From contig JAZAYU010000008.1 of NCBI GenBank assembly GCA_038501625.1, forward strand, positions 9,548,938 through 9,612,937: a stretch of DNA of 64,000 nucleotides, written 5' to 3'. A model generated the notes under the pieces. It had not been told where the DNA came from, made no database searches, and worked only from the letters and a program-made list of their open reading frames with translations. The stretch comes from Corbicula japonica (lineage: Eukaryota; Mollusca; Bivalvia; Venerida; Cyrenidae). Each line of letters begins with the position of its first letter. The stretch's first letter is position 1. Shown piece by piece: positions 14,501 to 26,500 of this stretch. Made by a program: the position numbers and the translations under genes.

Positions 14501-17500
14501 TTGCATTTATTCTTAATTGGTGTAAGTTTATGGGACATTAATTGACCAGTTTACGATGTTTATTTTGAATAAATTATTCGGTTTTTGAAGAGCTTAAATT
14601 GTATCAAAATATCAAAAAAAAAGTTTTCTTTTTTCCAATTATAGTTAAAAACAAATGAAAAAGGCGATTAGATTGAGTTAATGAATAATTACCTGAACAT
14701 GGACTCTGGGAATCCTCAGATTCCATTACTGTGATCCCTGTGGCAGAGCTCATGAAACAGCACAGTAAGGAAGGGTTCAATGTGGCAGAGCTCACGAAAC
14801 AGGACAGTAAGGAAGGGTTCAATGTGGCAGAGCTCACGAAACAGGACAGTAAGGAAGGGTTCAATGTGGCAGAGCTCACGAAACAGCACAATAAGGAAGG
14901 GTTCAATGTGGCAGAGCTCACGAAACAGGACGGTAAGGAAGGGTTCAATTATAAAGTCCATATGACAAAGTTTATGATAAGGTAATAATATATATAATCG
15001 TTGTCATAAATGTAGAATTCCGTTCAATATGTTTTTTTTTCATTTTAGTCAGTCTAAGAGTGATGATGATCAATCAACTAAGGCAGATACAAAACACGCC
15101 TATCACCATCAATATACATGTGAGTGTTATATGAGTGTTGACAATGTAAATTGCATTGATTTCGACAACAAAAATCGGATTTCAAAAAGGCAAAATTTGA
15201 AGTGAAATGTGCAGATCAGATATAGCCACAATCAGAAAACACCGCCTCCCCACGCAGCGAAAGAGTGAAAGAGAGCAATTGTTTTGATAATATTTATTTC
15301 AAATAAGACACAACAAACAATTAACGAACAAGAGAACCATTGGAGTTACCGGAATGGTCAGTGGCAAAAACAATTTGCCACTGGGGGTTTAAACTAGGTT
15401 CTAGGTGAACCAACCTCACACTTTCCCCAACAGGTTCTCATATCAACAAACAAGTACAAGTTGTTTTCGTAAAATAACTCCAACCCACCCATCACCTTTA
15501 CAATGTTGCATGCAAAAGCACACAAATATATATAACATTAGAAGCTAATTACTTACTGAGATTAAAACCAACTATTTAGTCCTGGGCTAGGCGGAGTGGA
15601 CTGTAATAATTCATTTCAATTATTGTCCATGAAAAGCCTACATTTTTTATGTATCGTGTTTGGTGGCTTTCAATATTATCATTCAGAAATTTAATCCGGT
15701 TCAGTTGATTCGGTTTCTTTGTTTTCGTGTTCTTGTTTTCTCTTTAAGATTTGGATAAATAAATTAACGTGTTTGCCTTTGACCATATCGAGACTGAGAT
15801 TGTTATTGCTTTGTTTTCATAATTGTAGATTGAGTCTTATTTTCAAATTAGTAATATTTTAAATCTCTATTTGCATAATTAGTCTATGTTGTGAGACTTT
15901 TGCTGAATCAGCATCTTCTCCAGGTGTTCTGGTCTCAGTAAGATCATTGAGTCACCACCTTTCTTGTTTGACAATTCCATTACCTTCTTATGTTTTTGTA
16001 CGACTATGAGCTTTTGCAAACAACAGTGTCGAGTTGATGGATGGGTTGACAAAGTAATATGCATATCAGGAATCGCCACACTCAAAAAACACTAAACAAA
16101 TAGCCACTGGGGGGGGGGGGGGGGTTAAACCAGGTTCTAGGATGCACCAACCTCACACTTGCCCCAAAAGGTTCTCGTATCACAAAACAAGTACAAGTTG
16201 TCTTGGTGAAATAACTCCAACCCACCCATCGGCTCAACAATGTTGCATGCAAAAGCGCACAAACATATAAACCATAAGAAGCTGATAGCATTTCAAAGCC
16301 ATAGGGTAGGTACTCAATGATCTTACTGAGACTACTCTGGTCAAAAGTTCTAAGTGCACACTTTTCAATTTTGAATATCTCAAAGTAAGCTTATTCTAAT
16401 TGAATGAAAGTTTGACACAATGTTAATTATGATCAAACAATAATATTTTTTTGAAAACCGTTCACATGATTTACGTATTACGTCATCCACGTCGGCATAC
16501 GCTATTTATGCGTAATCCCCGTGCGGCAATAAAAATTATTTTTTTACAATCGTTTTTGTTTTTCACATGTTCACCGACTCCAGACAAACACGAAAAACAC
16601 ACCAACAAATTGTAACCATGGAACGGTTGACGTCAGCAGACAACGACATTGCCGTCAAAATTCTTTTCACTGGCACAAATTCAAATTTGTTCTAAAAAAA
16701 TTGACGGTTTTTGTTAATGCAAAAGAAATACCATATTTTTGCATATTTAATTAGTTTTAGAAGAAAATCAAACGATATTATTTTCTAGATTGATAACGTT
16801 GCTTACGTTGAACGCTGACGCTACTCAATTACGTCATTCAATATTTATGTAAAACAACGTAAACTCGAAAATATTAGTGTTGCATTTGTTGGATAAGTGT
16901 CCAATAAATAAAAATTTAAAACTAAAATTTATAGAAATTCAATAAACTTTAAAAATCGAATGATTCGAAAATGACGTTCATTTGGTCAAAAAGCGTGTCC
17001 GGAAACTGGTCAGTTTTATCAAAATGAAAACATTTTTTCACTTGGAAAGGCTGTTACAAATATATCATAGAGAATTGCTTCATCCCAAACTGCTAGACAA
17101 TTTAAAAACTTTTGGCACAAAACATTGTTTAAAAACATGGAATTTCCTCCTTGAAATCCTGTAAAAACGTTATGGATAAAATAGAGAAGAGTGCGTTGGC
17201 TCATCGTGCCCAGCAGACCATTACAAAGCTACAGGAAGCTATTTTAGTGCAATGGAATGGCAAACTACAGTATTTCCTTTAAATTTGCATGAAATTTAAA
17301 TTATACAGAGATGAGAAAACGATCAAAAATGATGGCTGATGCAGTGATAATTAACTTGAGAATTGCTTTCTGAGTATTAGTGAGCTAAAATGTTATTATT
17401 TTTTAATCTGGTTAAGCAGACATAAATGTTTTGGTGTGCTTGAACAGAATATTGATTCTTCTTCATTGTAATTTACACTATTTTGAAAGATTGAATCAAA

Positions 17501-20500
17501 TAATTTGAAAAATCAACATTTATCAAGTGTGCACTTAGAACTTTTGACTAGTGTAGAGCTCCTGGAGTAAAATCAGCAAGAACACGATGAAAGGGATAAA
17601 AGAAACGAATCGAGCCTCAAGGTTCTTTTAAGAAAAGATTTTCCCATAAACCTTCATAAACTCTTAAACCCCTGCCACCGTCGTGCAACCAAAGAGGTAA
17701 GCATAATGATCAACTGTAGATGGGTTAATCACCAGGCCTGAAGAGCGCTGTAAAATATCATGTTGGTAACCTTTCTTTTTAAATTTACAGATGGTTTTTA
17801 CAAATAACCGAGAGAAATACACATTGCCTTTTATATTCTTAAGTTTATAAATTAAATCTCCATAAAACAATGGCTGTGAAATACCTTGTTGCAATAGTGA
17901 TTTTAAACTGCATTTGTATGTATGAATGAGATCTGGGTATCGGCGATAAAACCCTGTTTTAAAAGTTTTCTGTTATGCACAGATTACGTTCATTGAAATC
18001 ATTTACATCGTTGCAAGCTCTTGAAAAGCGAACAAGCTGTGAGATATAAACCCCGTAAGATGTTGCACGAGGAACATCGCCGTCTAAAAACGGAAAATTT
18101 ACAATATTAAAATTAAAATCATCTCTTTTATCGTATATTTTAGTAGTGACTTTACCATTTTCAATAGACAGATTTAGATCAAGAAAGTTTGCTTGCTTTT
18201 CTGAAGTGTTCGCTTTATTAAGCTGTAGTTCTTTAGGATAAATCTTATTTACCAGTGATGGAAAATGGTTATTATCTATATTTAATAAATCATCAAGGTA
18301 TTAAAAGCTGTAATAATATCATCTTGATGTTTGGTAGAAAGAGATAACATAAAATCTCTTTCATAACAGTATAAAAACAGATCAGCAACAAGGGGTGCAC
18401 AATTAGTACCCATTGGAATGCCAATTACTTGTTTATAAATAGAGGTACCAAACCTCAAATAAATATTATCTAATAAAAATGTGAGCGCCTGGGTAAGGTC
18501 TTGACAGGTCCATGAAGTATAATTATCATAAGAACCATCTGTTAAAGAATGCCCTATGTTCATTACAAGCAATAAATGTTGTTGTTTTCTTTAGCAAAAG
18601 TTTTTTCAGCGAGACTGTTAGCTTGTCTTTTATCAAATTATGAGGGAGAGAAGTATAAAGAGTTGAAAAATCATAAGTAGACAAACAGAACGCCTGAAAA
18701 TTATTTGAGTTAAGCTTCTTCAAAACGTCATTTGAATTTTTATAGACCAAAATAATTTTTTGCCCGTGGTTTCAAAAACTTTTTCGCAATACCTAATTAC
18801 ATGTTCTTTTATAGCTGTAAGACAAGATGTTAAGAGCACGGATAATTTTGTTGTAGTACAAAAAGGTGAAATATGCATATCAGGAATTGCCACATTCAGA
18901 AAACAACAGCCTCCCCACACAGTCAAGAAGAAGAGAGGGGGAGAGAGCATGGTTAATAAAATAATCAGTTTCAAAAAGGACGCCACTAACAAAAAACAAA
19001 AATGAGAACCCGAGGGGTTACCGCCTTGGAACGGTCAGTGGCAAATCAAATTGCCACTGGGGGTTTAAACCAGGTTCTAGGGTGCACCAACCTCACACTT
19101 GCCCCAACAGGTTCTCGTATCACAAGACAAGTACAAATTGTCTTGGTGAAATAACTCCAACCCACCCATCAGCTCAACAATGTTGTATGCAAAAGCATAC
19201 AAACATAAAAACATAAGAAGCTAATAGCATTGCAAAGCCAAAGGGCGGGTACTCAATGATCTTTCCGAGACCAGAGCATCTGGAGTAAAATCAGCAAGAA
19301 CACGATGACAGGGATAAAAGAAACAAATCGAGCTTCTAGGTTCTTTTAAGAAAAGATTTCCCCATTAACCTTCATAAACTCTTAAACCCCTGCCACCGTC
19401 GTGCAATCAAAGAGGTAAGCATAATGATCAACTGTAGAAGGGTTAATCACTAGGCCTGCAGAGCGCTGTAAAATATCATGTTGGTAACCTTTCTTTTTAA
19501 ATTTACAGATGGTTTTTACGAATAACCGGGAGAAATTAACAACTAGAGTTTGCAATAAATCTTGCTTTGTACGGTGTTTTATGCATTTTAGGCAACCAAT
19601 ACATAGCAGGTACTTTGTCTTGTTTCGGCTCAACACTGATTCTAAATTTTGTAATTTGTAGAGTGTGTGCATTAACAATATCACTCTCAGATTAAGAGGT
19701 CAGTGTATAAGCATAAGGGCTATTAAGCTCTTCAGTTTGAACATTAATATAGTGTATACGTCACACTATAATTACATTATTAGCAGCCTTATCAGCAGGT
19801 ATTAAAACAAATATGTTGTGAAAATCTTGAATACCCTTTTTCAAATGTCGAAAGTTAAAACGAGGTCGAGGTGGTAATAAAGCTATGTTTCTTTTATAGA
19901 AGGATATACGAGTGTCAATTATTTTGAATATTTTTTTCCAGTTTGAAAGAGCATTAGGCTCAGCATGTTCTCGTTTACACCATTTATTGCAAAAAGAGTT
20001 TAAAGACTCTGCAATTTCCGCGCGACAGGTATTAAAGTCGATGTCTGATGGAATTCTATATTTCGGAAGATAACTCACCTAGACAACATGTACCGTATTT
20101 GTTATACTAGAATTTGTCATGGCAAGTGTGAGGTGTGTGCATCTTAGAACCTGGTTGAATATCCAGTTGCATACTGTTTTGTGACTGACCGTTGCGAGGC
20201 GGTAACCACTCAATGTCTCTTTTTCGTAAGTTGATTGTTGTGTGTTATTTGAACCCATGCTCTCTTACACTCTCCGCTTTTAGACTGTGTGGTAGGCTGT
20301 GATTTAGTGTGGCTATTCCTGATATGCATATTTTATAGTTTAATATGAGAACGGCTTTCATGGTTTATTCAACCATCATGCAAATAATTGTTAACGAAGC
20401 GACTAACTTACTGTGTATAAACACAGAAAACCTCTTAACATCTTATCCTTATGTTAGTTTTATAAATTCACTATTAATCGACAACAGAACAATATACTAT

Positions 20501-23500
20501 ATTTTATAGTATCAGCATGTTTATTGTCGTATTTCTTATCAATTAATATAGGATGGTGATGGAAATCGAGTAAGAAGATGGGAAAATGTTACTGATCCTA
20601 GTGGTGTGATCGTGAAACAGATGGAGATGTCTGAGTACCCTGTGCTAGGTGCATGGACCATACGAGCAAACAGCCAGGTATTATTCATAATTTGAGTTCA
20701 ACACATTTTCAGAAAACTTATTATTTTAATGAAAAATGTGTGGGTAACTTAATAAAGATGTTAACTCTGTTTCGATATATTGGCCGCTTTAACAAGGGTT
20801 CTTGTCTTGTTAGTAGCTGGTGGTTTTTGTTTGGATTTGTCATACTATTGTCCGTTCCATATATGTGTTCGAATAGATCAACAGGGAACTATGAAGACCC
20901 TAAACCACGACAAATAAGAAAATATTGCAGTCTCGGTTTGATTGAGCCTGTTCATGGGCAGTCATGGAAATGCTTTTTACTGCCCACGCCGCCTGGCCCC
21001 GGGTTGAGCGCAACTCAATATTTACACCAATTAACAGCAAACTTTTTATCCATCCTAAACGATGGAATGCATATGACGGTGAACATGAACCTTTCAGATA
21101 AAAAAATGGGGTTGCCCTTAACGAGAAAAAAATGGGCGAAACTAAACAGAATGAAATTTTGACAGGGGATCTGAGAATATAAATCCTGCATATCACATAT
21201 AAAAGCAGAAAATATATCCTTGGGATGATTGTACAATACCAAAAACTATAGTGGCTGGGATATTGTAACCACCCATCTATAAACTGTATATACCACTCAT
21301 CATTAAAGTTGCAATAGAAAGGGGCATAACTCAAAGAATTGGTAAACAGGAGTTATCATTTGTGTTATCACCGATCACTTTGATCATGCGTACAGTACAA
21401 TTTTGATACATCCCAAACGATGGTATGCATATGGCGGTGAACATGGAACCTTCAATGCGGTATTTTCAGATTAATACCATTCCATGTTCAGCGGCGTATG
21501 GTCCCCAGATAAAAGAATGGGTTTGCCCTTAAACGAGAAAACAATGGGCAGAACTAAACAGAATAGAATTTTGAGAGGGGATCATAGAATATAAATCCTG
21601 CATATCACAGACAACGCCAAAGGCAAAATTTAAAAAGCAGGAAGTATATCCCTGGGTGTGATTGAACAATATCCAAATTTATATTGGCTGGGATATTGAA
21701 ACCACCAAATATAAACTGGCCGAAATATTAAAAACAAAAATTAAATTTAGAAGTACTATTAAGATAGTACATAAATATCGTGCTCGACGACCTTCAAAGG
21801 CCGTAACTGATAACAGCACTGATTGAATGTACGCGGAGACTTTTTACAGCCGTCACACGGCACAAACAACTCTACTTTGATATTGAAAAGTTTGCAAGTT
21901 TGCAAGCAGTCAGTGTTGTATGAACGTGGAGTACGCTCATATGCCTTCTTTTTGATTATAATAAAAGGTTTATGTACAGGAAGAATTTCGAGTTCGATGA
22001 TCGTGTATCGAGCGCGGATGTTTTCTTGAAGGAATGTACGCATTGCATTCCTAGTTTCTGAAAATCATATTTGTTTTTTTTATTTATCAAATATGAATGT
22101 TTCACAGAAAATAATATGTTATTTTCTTTCTTGTTATCTAAGAATACGTCTGGTACACAGTCATTCGATGTTCAAGAGTTTGGTAAGCAACCACATCTTT
22201 TTTAATATTGTTTTACATTGACAATGCAAACATTTTAACATTGCGACCAATTCAAAAATCAGTATCATGTTCAGAAACCACATCTTTTTAATATTGTTTT
22301 ACATTGACAATTCAAACATTTTAACCTTGCCACCAATTCAAAAATCAGTAACATGTTCAGAAAGCTTTGCTGACGTATATTGATACTTATTTTAAATTCT
22401 CTCTAAAGTACTGAAATGGCCAAAATTAAGATGAGACACAACGTTACTGTACTGTTTCTCAAGACTCTCTTATACAAAGTTTATATTAAAAACGTCTAAC
22501 ACGAATCGCCTATATTTGTTATGATTTCAAGTATGAAGATACATAAGTATTTCTCTGTTTTGTCCAAGTATTACCCAAGTTTGATGTAACTCTGGAACTA
22601 CCCGAGATCGTGTCCAGAAGTGACGGTTATATCAATGGAGAAGCGAAAGTGATGTAAGTTTTCTTGTTTTGCTCTGTTTCTCTTTCATTTTAACATCTAA
22701 CCTTGCATCACATCGGTGTTGATTCGAACCGGACCCTGTTGGATTTTGGGCATTGTTGACATTATTGACATCAAGCGGCCACAATTCCTTTTTTGTGATG
22801 ATGCCATATGCATGTGATAAACAATTAGATAACCCATAAAATATCATAAATTATAGCAAATAGATAGGAAAGTTTTAAGTTGATATGTAGTAATTAATAA
22901 AAACTATATACAGCTGGAGAAGCAATGTTGAAGACTCTTGCTCGGTGACAGAGAAAAAAAACGTTTAATCATTCATATTAAAATAAGATTAAAACTTTAT
23001 AAATTTACCATTTTTTTGTTTGTTGAAGCAATGTTGAAGACTCTTGCTCGGTGACAGAGAAAAAAAAAGTTTAATCATTCATATTAAAATAAAATTAAAA
23101 CTTTATAAATTTACCATTTTTTGTTGACTATAAACAATAAAAACTATATATTTTACGCTTTACAGTTAAAGTAAAAAGAAAAAAGGATATATTTTAATGA
23201 TGAAATATATGTTGAAGAAAAAGGTCATCCTAATGTTTGTATTGGTACATCAAGTACAAAAAAATCAGCTGGTCTTTCGTTTTAATTGTAAATTTATTTA
23301 ATTAATGTGTCCATTGTAGGAATTTATTTTTAAAAATTGTCATAAAAACACCATGGCGATATGTTCTTGTATTTCCTGTAAAGCGTTTTTTCACAATTAA
23401 TAGTGTTTTTAGAAACTTTTTGGATAAATAGTAACTTGAGATAACATTTGATTTGAGTTTTTGAAAAAGTTCTTGGAAAATATATCGGACATATGCAATT

Positions 23501-26500
23501 TTACCCGTGTTGTAATCATTCACCAGACTCTAGACCTCGGCATTTTAGGTATACGTTTGGTAAGGGTGTTGCCGGTACTTTGGAGCTGATACTGTCCAAT
23601 GGAAAGAACTCGTATAGCAAAATATACCAGGTAAAGGCTGAAATGCAGTCGTTTGATCATATCAATTCTGAAACGGACATATTATGAATATAATAGGGTA
23701 TTGTTTGTCTAGTTTCGAATTCCACATTTTAACATGCTTGTTAATACAACACATTAAACCCCACCATAGAATTGCTACTTAATTTGATGTAATAATTGTA
23801 AAGGAGCTCATATGGACCTTTACAATAAAAATGACATTTTTGTAGTCTCTTTAAGCATCAAAGGCAAGTAATCACATAAGAATAACGACAAATTCCTTGT
23901 TTATTTATCTAAAAAATCCGTTAAGGAGCACCAACATCGAAATGCTTTTAGATTGAGTCAGGTATTGAACTACAAAAAGTCATGAGATTGTTGTTGTAGT
24001 TGGATGATGGACAAGTCAAACTGAATCTGCCAATTGCGGATGTAGAAGAAGCTTTGCAGCCTTTAAATTCAAAGTATGTTTTTGTTTTATTCATTATTTA
24101 CCAATTATTATGTGAGCTAATAAAGCCTAAAAACTGTTTCGCTTAATAAAAACATTTAACAACAGCTGTTAGGACACCAGTAAAATGCGACACATATGTT
24201 TAACAAAACTGATCAAAGTGTTCATGCCTCCTCAATTCTAAATGAATGTCACATTTCTACTCTCTCGTGCAGCACCTACACAACCTTTTCGAGGATTAAT
24301 CTAGCCTAGCCTTACTATAAATATTGATCTATCTTGGAACAAACCTGTTCGTGTGTTAAAGCTTTTTAAGAAACATCAAAAGGGTGAGGTATGGAATATC
24401 CATATTTGTGACGCCTGCTATAGCAGGTAGACACAAATGGATCATATAGACTGGTGGCATCGGTGGCGTCTTCGTCGGCGTCGACGGTGTCGTCCGGTAG
24501 TCATTCACTTTTAACTTTAAAAACTAAATGTTGCCTATAACTTTGAAAATACTTGTCCCATTCGCTTAATACTTGTATTATATATCATCAGCATGAACCA
24601 AGCAATCCATTACATGAAGAATGATAACTCCTGTTTATCATTGTTTTGAGTTATGCCCCTTTCAAATGCAACTTTAACATGAAACTGAATTTTGCTTATT
24701 TTTTTTGAAAGTAGTCCATTAATTTAATACTTGGACTATATCATCTGCATGATCAAAGTCATCGTTGACAACACAGTTGATAACTCCTGTTTCAATACTT
24801 TGAGTTATGCCCTTTTCAAATGCAACTTTAATAATGGGTGGTATATACGGCCTATAGACGGGTGGTTTCAATATCCCAGCCACTATAGTTTTGGATATTG
24901 TTAACTCACCCCAAGGATATATTTTCTGTTTTGTTTTTTTTTAATTTTGCCTTTGGCGTTGTCTGTGTTATGCAGGATTTATATTCTCAGATCCCCTGTT
25001 AAAAATTTCATTCTGTTTAGTTCCGTCCATTGTTTTCTCGTTTAGGGCAAACCCATTCTTTTACCTGGGGACCATATGCCTCTGAACATGGAATAGTATT
25101 TACATGTATCTGAGAATACCGCATTGAAGGTTTCATGTTCGCCGTCATATGCATTCCAGCGTTTGGGATGGATCAAAATTGAACTGTTTATTGTTGTAAA
25201 TATTGAGTTGCGCTCAACGCGGGGCTAGGCGGCTTGGGCAGTAATATGTATTTCCATTACTGTCCATGAACAGGCTCAATCAAACCGAGCCTGTAATATT
25301 TTCATATTTGTAGTGTTCGGTGGCTTTCAAAGTTCCCTTTTCATCTATTCTAATGCGAGGCTGAATGTTGCCTTTAACTTTGAACGTACTTGTCCTATTC
25401 ACTAAAAACTTGGAATATATCATTTGCTGTGTCAATAAGAACGATAACTCCTATTTTACTATTTTTGAGAAATGTCCCTTTCAAATGCATCTTTAACATG
25501 AAACTGAATGTTGCCTTTATCTTTAAAAGTACTTATCCTACTCAATTTATATTTGAAATATATATCATCTGCATGAAAAAAGCCATGGGTGACAAAATAA
25601 AATGATAACTCCTGTTTCACTTGTTTAGTAATTCCCCATTCAAATGCAATTGTAGGCGACACATGTGTTCCAAGGAACACCAAATTCTAGTTTCGCTTTA
25701 CGCGCTACAAGTTTGTCTTCCAGTAAAATCGTGAGACATGGTTCGACTGCAGACTGGTGGTCATCAGCACCTAGAGACCGGTGGTGGTCGTCAACCACAA
25801 CAGCACGTCCTAACAATCAATACAAGCAAACTGTTCTTACAGTTATGCTAAAGGCTATTGCAACCGAGGATCTGACAGGCCTCACGAGGAATTATACCGG
25901 GAAAATTACAATAGTGGCATATAACGCAATGTTGAAGATAGATGGTGGCGTCAGAACTAGATATTTTAAACCTAACGAAACTTTCGAAATAAAGGTAATG
26001 TTTGTTCAGGGTTTCTTTAAGGTCAGTCTAGTCTGGTGCCTTTATTAGCAACCGACAGACACCTAACTTGTCCAGTGTTCTTTACAGAATTGTTTAAAGG
26101 TTTCTTGGGAACTCTTGAAAAAGTATTTTGAAGTTCGATTATTTTTAATTTATACTATCGTGTTATTGCTAATTTAACTACAAATGCTCTGTCTTTGTAC
26201 GATAATTAAGTACCTTCCTTTTGCTAAACCATGCTATTATTTTATATGTTTGTGTGTTTTTGTGTACAACATTGTCGAGTTGATCGGTGGGTTAGAGCTG
26301 TTTCACCAAGAAAAAAAATTGTGCTTGTTTGTTCATATAATAAGACGAGCAAGTGAAAGGCTGGTGCACTTTGGAACTTGGTTAAAAACCCTATGGAAAA
26401 ACGCTGTGTCACTGACAGTTCAGTAGTAAATTTATTAACTACTGATGATAAATGCTAATACCGTCTATGGTACCTCAAAATTAAAAGAATGTTTGGGATA

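Larger units (their letters stand above)
16052..20090 (-). mobile_element. Penelope-like retroelement with two nested insertions
   Basis: The 3' terminus is near 16052 (atatgcatatcagg) and coding runs leftward. Its 3' untranslated part is split by a Tc1-like element (16335-17553). Its RT reading frame is split by a second Penelope 3' end (18866-19537). Removing both leaves about 2.1 kb, close to one element without its extreme 5' end. A 16-18 nt poly-G run occurs at 16107. It lies in intron 6 of the host gene, antisense to it. Confidence 0.78.

Noticed and set aside
18720..18992. Minus frame that joins Penelope 3' sequence to RT residues
   Set aside because: It is a chance fusion across the insertion junction at about 18864, not a real N-terminus.
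20653..21334. Frames of 144-169 codons on both strands
   Set aside because: They cover exon 7's tail and the family-B repeat; no domain, and the same sequence recurs inverted at 24.8 kb.
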